NCBI GenBank assembly: GCA_002435835.1
Contig: DIVM01000285.1
Span: 1 to 49,776 of the forward strand
Length of the DNA: 49,776 bases
Source of the DNA: Firmicutes bacterium UBA6132
GTDB taxonomy: Bacteria > Bacillota_A > Clostridia > Tissierellales > Sedimentibacteraceae
Direction of reading: 5' to 3'
The notes under the pieces were generated by a model, which saw only the letters and a list, made by a program, of their open reading frames with translations, was not told where the DNA came from and did not search any database. A program made the translations under genes and the position numbers. Shown here one piece after another: positions 27,867-35,367 of the stretch (the stretch's first letter is position 1; every line of letters starts with the position of its first letter).

Positions 27867-28580
27867 ATGAGTCATATAATGTTAGTTTGTTCTCAAAAAG
27901 GTGATGTAGGTAAAACAGTAATTTCTTTAAAAGTGGGAATTGAATTTTCTAAAAAAAACATGAATGTTTTATTAATTGATTTAAGTTTTGGAAATAGGAA
28001 AATGTCAGAATATCTGAATGTTAATGAAGATATTATTTATGATGTAAAAGATGTATTGGATGAAACATGTTCCTTAAATCAGGGTTTATTAAACATTAAT
28101 GAGAAATTAAGTTTACTTCCTTTTTCGAGAATTCCTGATAAATTAGGAGTTTTAAAAAAAAGATCTTTAAATAAACTAATAAAACAAGCAAAAGATATAT
28201 ATGATATCATAATAATAGATATTGATTTTGAAAATTATTTTACTTGTTTAGAAGAAATAAACTCTACTGTTATTTTATACAACAATGATTTTTCTTCAGT
28301 AAATCATATTAATAATTTAATTAATACAGCAAAAGAGTTTAATATAGAAAATCAATTTGTTGTATTAAACAAATATAATAAAAAAGAAGCTAAAAAGGGC
28401 AATATGATTGCTCAAAATGACATAAAAAAATTAATTGAATGTGATATAGAAGGTGTTATTGAATTAGATTCTGATTATGAAAATTTTAATTATGATTATT
28501 TAATATCAGAACAAAATAATTCTTTTAATAATGTTTTAAAAAATATAATAAATAAATTAAGTACAGTGGCTAATTTTTAG
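27867..28580 (+). CDS. MinD-like P-loop ATPase with altered Walker A
   Basis: A 237-residue protein in the chromosomal place of minD (after mreBCD, before spoIVFA). The deviant Walker A reads QKGDVGKTV, with signature K11 and K16 kept but Gly13 changed to Asp, a one-base change GGT to GAT. VLLIDLSFGNRKMSEYL stands for the switch I region and IIIIDIDFE for switch II. The last residues (LKNIINKL) could form a weak membrane-targeting helix. No minC or minE is present. It may be a relaxed MinD descendant or have another role in sporulation or wall growth. GGGGGA serves as ribosome site. Confidence 0.75.
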   Translation: MSHIMLVCSQKGDVGKTVISLKVGIEFSKKNMNVLLIDLSFGNRKMSEYLNVNEDIIYDVKDVLDETCSLNQGLLNINEKLSLLPFSRIPDKLGVLKKRSLNKLIKQAKDIYDIIIIDIDFENYFTCLEEINSTVILYNNDFSSVNHINNLINTAKEFNIENQFVVLNKYNKKEAKKGNMIAQNDIKKLIECDIEGVIELDSDYENFNYDYLISEQNNSFNNVLKNIINKLSTVANF

Positions 28581-28596
28581 CCGCTGTTTTTTTTTT
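28563..28596 (+). terminator. Terminator at the end of the MinD-like gene
   Basis: CAGTGGCTA pairs with TAGCCGCTG (28578-28586, one G-T pair) and a run of ten Ts follows. The stop codon of the MinD-like gene (28578-28580) is inside the hairpin. Confidence 0.85.
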
Positions 28597-28664
28597 ATGA
28601 CCTAACCCCATTAGTGCGACCGTAGGGAGCAAATAAATTGGTGAATGAGACTGCGATCCTAAAT
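28597..28664. repeat. Post-terminator repeat, copy A
   Basis: This stretch begins ATGACCTAACCCCATTAGTG right after the terminator, is richer in G and C than its surroundings, and codes for nothing. It aligns loosely with 30094-30165, which also begins right after a terminator. It is likely one member of a dispersed non-coding repeat family. Confidence 0.45.
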
Positions 28665-28768
28665 AACAATTAGCAGTAGGAATGTGAATGAATTAAAAAT
28701 TTTCAAGTTAAAGTAATAAAGCTTGTGCCACTTAAATAAACTATAGTAAAGAGTGCGGAGGTGGTATA

Positions 28769-29398
28769 TTGAATAAATTAAATAAAAGAAATTTTAATAT
28801 TAAAAGAAAGGACTTTTTCAACAAAAAATTAGCTTTTCAAGTTTCTTTCAGTATCATATTAGTAGCTTGTGTCATTGTAGCAAAAGAATTTGATACTTCA
28901 TTATCAAGCCAAATAATTGGCGTTACAGAAGAAAAAATAGAAAATGATTTAAGTTTTGCATCTATTAAAGAAAATTTTTTTGATTTAACTCAATCAGTAA
29001 AAAGCAATATACCTTTTATAGGTAAAAGTGTAGGTTATGCATCGCCTGTTAGTGGTACAATATCTCAAAAATACGGTATATCTAAAAATGGTGAAACATC
29101 GTATTATAATCATGGTATAGATATAGTATCAAATACACAGTCAGTTAAATCTATAGGGAATGGAAAAGTTTCTTTCATAGGCAGCAATGATAAGCTCAAT
29201 AATTATGTAGTAATAGTAGACGAAGGTAAGCAAATAATTTATGGTAAAATAAGTGAAGCATTTGTAAAAGAAGGGGACAATATTTCTAAAGGTGATATTA
29301 TTGGATCTTTAAATGCTGAAGAAAAATTGCTTCATTTGGAAATCTGGGAAAATGGAGAATCCATAAATCCATCAAAATTATTTGAAATTAATGATTAG
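28769..29398 (+). CDS. spoIVFA: SpoIVFA-like degenerate M23 (LytM) protein
   Basis: A 209-residue protein with one membrane helix (about 25-42) and an outer M23-type domain (about 90-205). Zinc ligands are not conserved: the first His position of HxGxD is Asn in NHGIDI, and the usual YGHL is YGKI. SpoIVFA in B. subtilis is likewise a non-peptidase M23-like protein that holds SpoIVFB inactive in the outer forespore membrane until signalling. The assignment rests on this domain layout and on spoIVFB following directly. The TTG start has a GCGGAGGTGG site. Confidence 0.75.
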   Translation: MNKLNKRNFNIKRKDFFNKKLAFQVSFSIILVACVIVAKEFDTSLSSQIIGVTEEKIENDLSFASIKENFFDLTQSVKSNIPFIGKSVGYASPVSGTISQKYGISKNGETSYYNHGIDIVSNTQSVKSIGNGKVSFIGSNDKLNNYVVIVDEGKQIIYGKISEAFVKEGDNISKGDIIGSLNAEEKLLHLEIWENGESINPSKLFEIND

Positions 29399-29412
29399 GT
29401 TAAGTAGTTGTT

Positions 29413-29943
29413 TTGGCAATATTTATTGCTTTATGCGTACATGAAATAGGCCATATTATAGCTGCAATAATTTTAAAAATTAAATATGAAAGAGTAAAAA
29501 TAACAATATTTGGTTTTAATTTAAAAGCAGATATTAGAAATGTCACAGCTCTAAGAAAAGTTGTTTTATTTATTGCCGGTCCATTTTTTAATATAGTTTG
29601 TTATTTTATATTTTTAAGTACAAAGTATATGGAATTTGCGCAAATGAATTTATTTTTATCATTAGTAAATTTATTTCCTATTATGCCATTGGATGGAGGC
29701 AATATTTGCAAGGCAATGATGGAAAATAGAGTGGGTGAAATTTCTATCTGTAGATATATGATTATGACTAACAGCTTTTTTGTAATATGTTTTGTAGTTA
29801 TAATATATGTATCAAAGAATTATTTGTTTTTATTGTTAATTTTAATGGCTTTTAATGGGATTATAAAAGAAAATGAATATATGATGGAAAAAAGCATACA
29901 TTATAGCTATTCTAAACTAAAAAAAAAGAATAAGTTTTACTAA
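29413..29943 (+). CDS. spoIVFB: SpoIVFB-like M50 intramembrane metalloprotease, N-terminus shortened or frameshifted
   Basis: A membrane protease of the site-2 family. H10, E11 and H14 form HEIGH, and D94 lies in MPLDGGN. SpoIVFB cleaves pro-sigma-K during sporulation. From the TTG at 29413 the HEIGH motif begins at residue 10, whereas it lies near residue 43 in B. subtilis, so about one membrane helix is missing. The ribosome site is poor. Another frame starts at ATG 29391, overlapping the spoIVFA stop as coupled genes do, reads MIRLSSCF, and would need a +1 shift to join this frame. The catalytic core looks intact. The N-terminus is uncertain. Confidence 0.75.
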   Translation: MAIFIALCVHEIGHIIAAIILKIKYERVKITIFGFNLKADIRNVTALRKVVLFIAGPFFNIVCYFIFLSTKYMEFAQMNLFLSLVNLFPIMPLDGGNICKAMMENRVGEISICRYMIMTNSFFVICFVVIIYVSKNYLFLLLILMAFNGIIKENEYMMEKSIHYSYSKLKKKNKFY

Positions 29944-29978
29944 TTTTTTAAAAATGTATATAAATATTAAAAAAACTA

Positions 29979-30006
29979 TTGAAAATTTCGAAAATAAGTG
30001 TATAAT
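29979..30006 (+). promoter_or_regulatory. Promoter of a short orphan transcript
   Basis: TTGAAA at 29979-29984, a 16-base spacer and TATAAT at 30001-30006. No gene on this strand follows before a terminator at 30061-30093. Confidence 0.6.
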
Positions 30007-30013
30007 ATAAATA

Positions 30014-30093
30014 CATTTGTAAATTAAGAATTTATAAATGCCTCTTAAATTTTTTGCCTTAAGCCGTGAATATTTCACGGCTTGCCCTTTTTG
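30014..30093 (+). ncRNA. Candidate small RNA or orphan leader (about 80 nt)
   Basis: A good promoter is followed within 90 bases by a strong terminator, with no ORF between. In B. subtilis the gene after spoIVFB is rplU, whose mRNA has a structured leader, so this may be a leader whose gene has moved away, or an independent small RNA. No known RNA family could be recognised by eye. Confidence 0.4.
30061..30093 (+). terminator. Intrinsic terminator of the orphan transcript
   Basis: AAGCCGTGAA (30061-30070) pairs perfectly with TTCACGGCTT (30074-30083) around TAT; GCCCTTTTTG follows. Confidence 0.8.
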
Positions 30094-30165
30094 TATGCCA
30101 TAACCCAATTTGTACAAGCGGTAGTGAAATACAAGTTGATGGTAGGTCAACCGCAACGAATTCCC
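30094..30165. repeat. Post-terminator repeat, copy B
   Basis: It begins ATGCCATAACCCAATTTGTA directly after a terminator. It can be aligned with copy A at 28597 (TAACCC, ATT, GT, CG, TAG, then a TTG.TG core and a C-rich end), with many differences. It lies between the orphan transcript and the 3' end of the minus-strand DUF3298 gene. Confidence 0.4.
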
Positions 30166-30170
30166 TCAAT

Positions 30171-30920
30171 TTATTTAAATATAATATTTTCTTTTAATAA
30201 ATGTTTTACATTTTCCCAAGGTATTTTAACTTCATATATATCATTATATTTAGAAGATAGTTTGTTTGCATTGTAATAAATTAATATATGAGTATCAGTA
30301 AATGCATAGCTGTCAAAACTGTTTTGATAACTATTAGATATATCATCTAAGAAAAATTTTAATGTTTTTTCACTTATGTTTTTATTGTTTAATAAAGCAC
30401 TTTTAGATTCATCACATAAAAATTTAATATATGCGAAGCGTTCATCAAAAAAATCATTTAATAAAAGTTTCTTTTTAGTTTTTAAATTATAAGTAACAGA
30501 TGTTATGTCTATATAGTTTAAAGAATTTTCATATGAATAATTAGACTTTAAAACTAATGATACAATATTCTTATTTACTCTTCCTACTTCATAATTAATT
30601 TTTAGTTTGAATTTATCATTTGCATTTGCAGGAATAAAATATTTAGTATCTACTTTTACCTTTTCTATATATGGATTTATTAAAGCTATGATTTCTTCAT
30701 TTGCATTTTTAATTTTTGTTGAAGGGTAATAAATTTCTATATCGTATTTTTCGCTTGTAGTAATATAAGTTTTTGTAAATATATCATCGGATTGGAATGG
30801 AGAAATTACTATTTGGCTTTTGTAAATTATTGCAAATGAAAAAAATACAATACATATGCAACTTAAGAATATGATTATAAATAATTTGTTTTTTAAAAAA
30901 TCATATATTTTATGTACCAA
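30171..30920 (-). CDS. Membrane-anchored DUF3298/PdaC-like domain protein
   Basis: A 249-residue protein with an N-terminal membrane helix (about 12-33) and an outer domain. The C-terminal half follows the DUF3298 (RsiV-like) pattern, with TDTHILIYYNANKLSSKYND and EVKIPWENV; the segment before it resembles the DUF4163/PdaC N-terminal domain. RsiV-type domains bind lysozyme and similar wall-active molecules, but no sigma factor is next to this gene and no catalytic domain is attached. TTG 30920 follows AGGAGGGC. Confidence 0.7.
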   Translation of the reverse strand: MVHKIYDFLKNKLFIIIFLSCICIVFFSFAIIYKSQIVISPFQSDDIFTKTYITTSEKYDIEIYYPSTKIKNANEEIIALINPYIEKVKVDTKYFIPANANDKFKLKINYEVGRVNKNIVSLVLKSNYSYENSLNYIDITSVTYNLKTKKKLLLNDFFDERFAYIKFLCDESKSALLNNKNISEKTLKFFLDDISNSYQNSFDSYAFTDTHILIYYNANKLSSKYNDIYEVKIPWENVKHLLKENIIFK

Positions 30921-31100
30921 AAAAAGCCCTCCTTTATAAAATATTTAATTGTATAACTATTATATGTTTGAAAAATACAATTAGGTACAATACATATAAA
31001 TAATAGTTTTATAATAAGTTAAAAATTAAGAACAGAATTAACTATTTATCATAAAATAAATTAATCAGAGATTCTGAACTATTTCGAAATGGAGGTAAAT

Positions 31101-31871
31101 ATGCCTACTATATATTTAAGTCCCTCGACACAACAATTTAACGAATTTGTCAATGGCGGAACAGAAGAGCAATATATGAATTTAATCGTAGATGCAATGA
31201 TTCCTGTTTTACAAGCAAATAATATTCAATATGTAAGAAATACTCCTGATATGACGGCTGGTTCATCTATCAGGCAATCTAATGCTGGAAATTACGATTT
31301 GCATTTAGCAGTTCATTCAAATGCTTCTGGAGAAGGCCAACAAGGTCAAAACAGAGGAACAATTGCATTCTATTATCCAACAAGTACAAATGGAAAAAGA
31401 TTTGCAGACATTATTGTTAGTGATTTTAAAACTATTTACCCTAACCCTGCGTTGGTAAAAACAACGTCAACAACAAGTTTAGGTGAAGTATCAAGGACAA
31501 GAGCTCCTTCAGTATTAGTTGAAGTAGCATATCACGACAACGTAGAAGATGCAAACTGGATTAAAAATAATATAAGTACAATTGGTCAAACATTAGCTAG
31601 GTCCGTTGTACAATATTTTTCAAATTCAACTACACCAACTATGCCGGCTACACCAACTACACCAACTACACCAACAACTGGCCAAACAGGAACAGTTACT
31701 CTTCAAAGTGGATATTTGAATATAAGAAGCGGACCATCTTTAACAGCACCTGTTATAGGAATGGCTCCTAACGGGGCTAAACTTACAATTTTAGGAAAAA
31801 ATGGTGAATGGTACAATATAAGATATAATGGAACAACAGGATATGTGCATTCACGTTATGTAAGAGTTTAA
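31101..31871 (+). CDS. N-acetylmuramoyl-L-alanine amidase (Amidase_3) with SH3 domain
   Basis: A 256-residue protein. The Amidase_3 domain (about 1-175) has the opening IYLSPSTQQFNEFVNGG, the zinc region DLHLAVHSNA and the catalytic region SVLVEVAYHDN. A Thr/Pro linker of repeated TPT units follows, then a bacterial SH3 domain (about 200-256) with LNIRSGPS. It cleaves the amide bond between muramic acid and peptide. No signal peptide is visible, which is common for this clostridial subgroup and suggests a forespore or mother-cell role or lysis-dependent release. ATG 31101 follows GGAGG; ATG 31089 overlaps that site and is rejected. Confidence 0.88.
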   Translation: MPTIYLSPSTQQFNEFVNGGTEEQYMNLIVDAMIPVLQANNIQYVRNTPDMTAGSSIRQSNAGNYDLHLAVHSNASGEGQQGQNRGTIAFYYPTSTNGKRFADIIVSDFKTIYPNPALVKTTSTTSLGEVSRTRAPSVLVEVAYHDNVEDANWIKNNISTIGQTLARSVVQYFSNSTTPTMPATPTTPTTPTTGQTGTVTLQSGYLNIRSGPSLTAPVIGMAPNGAKLTILGKNGEWYNIRYNGTTGYVHSRYVRV

Positions 31872-31873
31872 TA

Positions 31874-31915
31874 ACAATGAACATGGAACAATGAAAAATG
31901 AACAGTGAACAGTTA
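31874..31915. repeat. Tandem heptamer repeat (six units of ACAATGA)
   Basis: Six consecutive 7-base units follow the amidase stop codon: ACAATGA, ACATGGA, ACAATGA, AAAATGA, ACAGTGA, ACAGTTA. The array lies between the stop codon and the terminator. Confidence 0.7.
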
Positions 31916-31923
31916 AAGATAAA

Positions 31924-31966
31924 AAAATACCTACCAATTGGTTCAATTGGTAGGTATTTTGTTTTG
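31924..31966. terminator. Bidirectional terminator between amidase and tRNA-Leu
   Basis: A perfect 17-bp stem (31924-31940 with 31944-31960, core CCTACCAATTG) with a 3-base loop and T runs on both strands. It ends the amidase gene and, on the minus strand, the tRNA gene. Confidence 0.9.
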
Positions 31967-32050
31967 GTGCGGTCGGGGGGATTTGAACCCCCACGAATAT
32001 ACATTCGCTAGCCCCTCAAGCTAGTGCGTCTGCCGTTCCGCCACAACCGC
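31965..32050 (-). tRNA. tRNA-Leu (anticodon GAG), CCA encoded
   Basis: An 86-base class II tRNA on the minus strand. The acceptor pairs GCGGTTG with CGACCGC, the anticodon stem is CTAGC/GCTAG with loop TTGAGGG, the variable arm is long, and the T arm is GGGGG-TTCAAAT-CCCCC. CCA is encoded at 31967-31965. The anticodon GAG (32017-32015) reads CUC and CUU. Confidence 0.95.
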
Positions 32051-32131
32051 ATTGTTAAGTGCTTTATTATTATAGCTGATGATATTTAATTTGTAAAGTA
32101 TTTTTTTATTATTTTTTAAAAAGCATTGTAC

Positions 32132-32160
32132 TTGAATATTATGATATTTTATATTATAAT
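32132..32160 (+). promoter_or_regulatory. Promoter of the hydrogenase-like sensor operon
   Basis: TTGAAT at 32132-32137, a 17-base spacer and a perfect TATAAT at 32155-32160. An untranslated leader of about 100 bases follows before the first DRTGG gene. Confidence 0.65.
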
Positions 32161-32267
32161 TATAAGAAAGATAAAAACGAGAAATAATAATCAAATAATG
32201 TAAATCGTTTTCTTATACCATTAATAATTTGAAATAAAAAAAATTCAATAATAGCGAGGAATAAGAA

Positions 32268-32612
32268 ATGAAGCTTAAACAAATAATGGATATATTAAAT
32301 GCTGAAATTTTAGCATATGGTTGTGATGAGGAAGCAGAATTTGACCATGTTTTTGCAAGTGATTTAATGAGTGATGTGTTGGCTTATGCTAATAATGAAG
32401 CACTTCTTATAACTGGCTTAAACAATCCTCAAGTAATAAGAACTGCTGAAATGATGGATATGCATGCAGTACTTTTTGTAAGGGGTAAACAGCCAAAAGA
32501 AGAAACAATTGAATTAGCAAAAGAAAAATTTGTTACGCTTCTTGTTACAGAACATATAATGTTTGAGGCATGCGGTTTGTTATTTAATAATGGTATGAAG
32601 GGATCAATATAA
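32268..32612 (+). CDS. DRTGG domain protein, first copy
   Basis: A 114-residue protein consisting only of a DRTGG domain, a small regulatory fold also found beside CBS domains and in phosphotransacetylases, with DLMSDVLAYANNEALLITGL as the clearest segment. Its ligand is unknown. It opens an operon of five closely spaced genes; the next begins one base after its stop codon. A second DRTGG protein lies three genes on, which is the usual arrangement in hydrogenase-linked sensor clusters. Confidence 0.85.
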   Translation: MKLKQIMDILNAEILAYGCDEEAEFDHVFASDLMSDVLAYANNEALLITGLNNPQVIRTAEMMDMHAVLFVRGKQPKEETIELAKEKFVTLLVTEHIMFEACGLLFNNGMKGSI

Positions 32613-32613
32613 T

Positions 32614-33033
32614 ATGGATTTATTAAAAAGACTCAGCTACCATGTTATATCAAATGACTTCACTAAAGCTGGTAAAGGTTCAAGTGATATAAAAACAAAT
32701 TTAAAATCATATGGTATCGATGCAAAAGCATTAAGGAAAATTGCTATAGTATGTTATGAAGCAGAAATGAATATAGTTATACATTCATTAGGCGGTAATC
32801 TTCATTGTGATATTTATGAGGAAAAAATAGTGATATCAACAGAAGATATAGGACCTGGTATACCTAATATAGAATTAGCTATGACAGAAGGATTTTCCAC
32901 TGCCCCTGATTCAGTTAGAGAACTTGGTTTTGGAGCAGGCATGGGACTTCCTAACATGAAAAGGTATTCTGATATTTTTGAAATAAACTCAAGCATAAAA
33001 GGCACTACTATAAAGATGACTATTTTATTATAA
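32614..33033 (+). CDS. Anti-sigma-factor-type ATP-binding protein (RsbW-like)
   Basis: A 139-residue GHKL ATPase. The N box reads CYEAEMNIVIHS, G1 is EDIGPGIP and G2 is GFGAGMGLPNM, which match the serine/threonine kinase anti-sigma subgroup. A histidine kinase dimerisation domain is absent. It may phosphorylate or bind a partner in response to the iron-sulfur protein encoded next. The partner is not visible nearby. Confidence 0.88.
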   Translation: MDLLKRLSYHVISNDFTKAGKGSSDIKTNLKSYGIDAKALRKIAIVCYEAEMNIVIHSLGGNLHCDIYEEKIVISTEDIGPGIPNIELAMTEGFSTAPDSVRELGFGAGMGLPNMKRYSDIFEINSSIKGTTIKMTILL

Positions 33034-33047
33034 GGGGTGACGTATGT

Positions 33048-34313
33048 ATGAATTTTACTGTAATGTTTGACGAAGAAAAATGTAAGGGATGTACTAATTG
33101 CATGAGAAGATGTCCAACTCAAGCAATACGTATATTTAATGGAAAAGCTGTTATTGATAATGTTAAGTGTATACATTGCGCTGAATGCATTAAAATTTGT
33201 CCTTATGAAGCATATTCAACTGAATCAGTTGATAGTCAAATGCAACAAAATATTAAATATAAAATTGCAATTCCATCTACTACAATTTATGGTCAATTTC
33301 CTAAGGGAACAGAAATATGCAATGTTCAAAATGCTTTTTTGAAACTTGGTTTTGATTATGTATATGATGAATCATGGGCATCTGAACTAATTTCTAAAGC
33401 TATAAAAGATAAAATTGATGAAAATAAAGAAATAAGACCTTTAATATCTACAAATTGCCCTTCAGTGGTTAGATTAATAAAATTTAGATATCCGTCTTTG
33501 TTGGGAAATTTAATATCTTTAGAAGATCCAATGGAAATTGCTGCAAAGCTTGCAAGAAAAAGAGCTAAAGAAATTTTTAAATGTGATGATAAGCAAATAG
33601 GTGTTTTTTATATTTCACCTTGTCCAGCGAAACTATTAGCAGTTACTGATCCTATTGGGCCAAATAAATCATCCATAGATAGAGTTGTGCCTTTAAATAC
33701 AATTTATGGACAGTTATATAAAGAAGTGAAAAAACAAGAGAATCTATGTTTTTCAAATCCTTCTTTAAAAGGTATTATGTGGGCAGTTTCAGGGGGACAA
33801 TCAAAATCTGCAGAATTAAATAATTATGTTTCGGTATATGGCATGGAAAATATAATAGATGTATTTGATGAAGTAGAAAATGGTAGACTTTTTCATATAG
33901 ATTTTATTGAAGCATTATCATGTACTGATGGATGTGTAGGTGGTACATTTAATGTTGAAAATCCGTACATTGCAAGAAATAATATTAATTATATTATCGA
34001 TCATACTGATGAAAATTCATTACAAAATGATGATTTAGATAAATATGAAGAATTTAAAAACAAAGGGGTTTTTAATCTTATAATAGATTACGAAGATGAA
34101 AGTGATTATAAAAAACATAAAATAAATATAAAACAAGCTGTTGAACGGATAGACAATATTAAGGAAATATTAGCTTTACTTCCAGGTCTTGATTGTGGTT
34201 CATGTGGAGCTCCAACATGTTATGCACAAGCTGAAGATATTTATGATAATAAATCAAAGTTAATTGATTGTGTAGTTTTAAGAGCAAAATTAAATGAAAA
34301 TAAAAAGGAGTAG
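33048..34313 (+). CDS. [FeFe]-hydrogenase-like iron-sulfur sensor protein
   Basis: A 421-residue protein. N-terminal 2[4Fe-4S] ferredoxin domain (C12, C15, C18, C22; C41, C44, C47, C51), then a Fe-hydrogenase large-subunit C-terminal domain, then a C-terminal CxxC...C cluster (C383, C386, C391) like that of RnfB. The four Cys that bind the H-cluster in true hydrogenases are kept (C137, C192, C292, C296), but the surrounding motifs are changed: TNCPS for TSCCP, SPCPAK for MPCxxK, and SCTDGCVGGTF for ACxxGCxxGGGQP. It is probably a redox or H2 sensor rather than a catalytic hydrogenase. The ATPases and DRTGG proteins around it support a signalling role. Confidence 0.85.
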   Translation: MNFTVMFDEEKCKGCTNCMRRCPTQAIRIFNGKAVIDNVKCIHCAECIKICPYEAYSTESVDSQMQQNIKYKIAIPSTTIYGQFPKGTEICNVQNAFLKLGFDYVYDESWASELISKAIKDKIDENKEIRPLISTNCPSVVRLIKFRYPSLLGNLISLEDPMEIAAKLARKRAKEIFKCDDKQIGVFYISPCPAKLLAVTDPIGPNKSSIDRVVPLNTIYGQLYKEVKKQENLCFSNPSLKGIMWAVSGGQSKSAELNNYVSVYGMENIIDVFDEVENGRLFHIDFIEALSCTDGCVGGTFNVENPYIARNNINYIIDHTDENSLQNDDLDKYEEFKNKGVFNLIIDYEDESDYKKHKINIKQAVERIDNIKEILALLPGLDCGSCGAPTCYAQAEDIYDNKSKLIDCVVLRAKLNENKKE

Positions 34314-34315
34314 AA

Positions 34316-34648
34316 ATGAACGCTAAATATTTTGCAGAAAAATTAAATTTAGATCTTTTAGTTAAAAATGAAAATGAGTTAAATATAGAAGGGGTTTATA
34401 TTGGAGACTTATTGAGTATAGTTATGTCAAAAGCTAAAAAAAATTACGCTTGGATTACAATCCAAACACATATGAATATAATGGCTGTTGCTGAATTATT
34501 AGATTTAAGTTGCATAATAGTTGTTGAAGATATGGAAGTGGAGGAAGATACATTAATAAAAGCAGAAGAACTAAATATTACAGTTTATAAAACTAAAGAA
34601 AGCGCATATGAAGTTGCAAGCAAACTTTGCAAATTAGGAATAAAATAA
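34316..34648 (+). CDS. DRTGG domain protein, second copy
   Basis: A 110-residue DRTGG-fold protein (ELNIEGVYIGDLLSIVMSKA, then WITIQTHMNIMAVAEL). It is a diverged paralogue of the first gene of the operon. It begins 2 bases after the iron-sulfur sensor gene and ends 3 bases before the PHP gene. Confidence 0.8.
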   Translation: MNAKYFAEKLNLDLLVKNENELNIEGVYIGDLLSIVMSKAKKNYAWITIQTHMNIMAVAELLDLSCIIVVEDMEVEEDTLIKAEELNITVYKTKESAYEVASKLCKLGIK

Positions 34649-34651
34649 TAT

Positions 34652-35341
34652 ATGAAATTTTATTATGATTTGCACATTCATTCAGATTTATCTCCATGCG
34701 CAAATAATGAAATGACGCCCAACAATATAGTAAACATGGCTTATATTAAAGGTCTTAACATAATTTCTGTAACTGATCATAATACCACTAAAAATTTGCC
34801 TGCAATTAATGAAGTAGCAAATAAATTAAATATTAAAGTTATTTTTGGAATTGAAGTCACAACAAAAGAAGAAGTACATGCTTTATGTTATTTTAAAAGC
34901 TGTGAAGATGCAGAAAAATTTGGGGATTTGATTTATGAATCCCTTCCCAATATAAAAAATAATATAAATATTTTTGGTGAACAGAATATATATAATGCAG
35001 ATGATGAAAAAATTGGACAATTAGATAAACTTTTATTAAATGCAAGTTCTTTTAGTGTGGATGATTTATATAATTTAACAAAACAATATAATGGTATAAT
35101 GATTTTAGCTCATGTAAATAAAAAATCTAATGGTATATTAGCTGTGTTGGGTTTTATCCCTTTTAATTTAAACCTACAATTCATTGAAGTTTTTTCGAAA
35201 GAAAAAGTGGATGAAAGAATTATTAAAAATTATAAAATTCTAAAAAATTCAGATGCACATCAGCTAATAGATATTCAAGAAGCAATTAACTATTTTGAAC
35301 TTAATTCAATAAATGAAATTTATAATTATTTAAGTTTATAA
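34652..35341 (+). CDS. PHP domain metallo-hydrolase
   Basis: A 229-residue PHP-family protein with the metal-binding motifs DLHIHSDLSPC at the start, VTDHNT, and the final SDAH. PHP proteins are phosphoesterases. The substrate here is unknown. It is the usual fifth member of hydrogenase-linked DRTGG/ATPase clusters. A terminator follows, so the second ATPase gene is probably a separate unit or read through. Confidence 0.85.
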   Translation: MKFYYDLHIHSDLSPCANNEMTPNNIVNMAYIKGLNIISVTDHNTTKNLPAINEVANKLNIKVIFGIEVTTKEEVHALCYFKSCEDAEKFGDLIYESLPNIKNNINIFGEQNIYNADDEKIGQLDKLLLNASSFSVDDLYNLTKQYNGIMILAHVNKKSNGILAVLGFIPFNLNLQFIEVFSKEKVDERIIKNYKILKNSDAHQLIDIQEAINYFELNSINEIYNYLSL

Positions 35342-35367
35342 AAAAGTTGTTTATTACAACTTTTTTT
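35341..35367 (+). terminator. Intrinsic terminator after the PHP gene
   Basis: AAAAAGTTGT (35341-35350) pairs with ACAACTTTTT (35356-35365) around TTATT, with Ts to 35367. It begins at the last base of the PHP stop codon. Confidence 0.75.

Noticed and set aside
28597..28768. Riboswitch in front of spoIVFA
   Set aside because: Only weak 5-bp pairings could be drawn, and no known ligand-binding core was recognised. The first part is better explained as a repeat.
31874..31915. CRISPR-like array after the amidase gene
   Set aside because: The period is 7 bases without spacers, so it is a simple tandem repeat. No CRISPR array or cas gene was seen anywhere.
33048..34313. Reading the hydrogenase-like protein as a catalytic [FeFe]-hydrogenase
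   Set aside because: The conserved residues around the H-cluster ligands are changed in all three motifs, and no partner subunits (NuoE/NuoF-type) are present.
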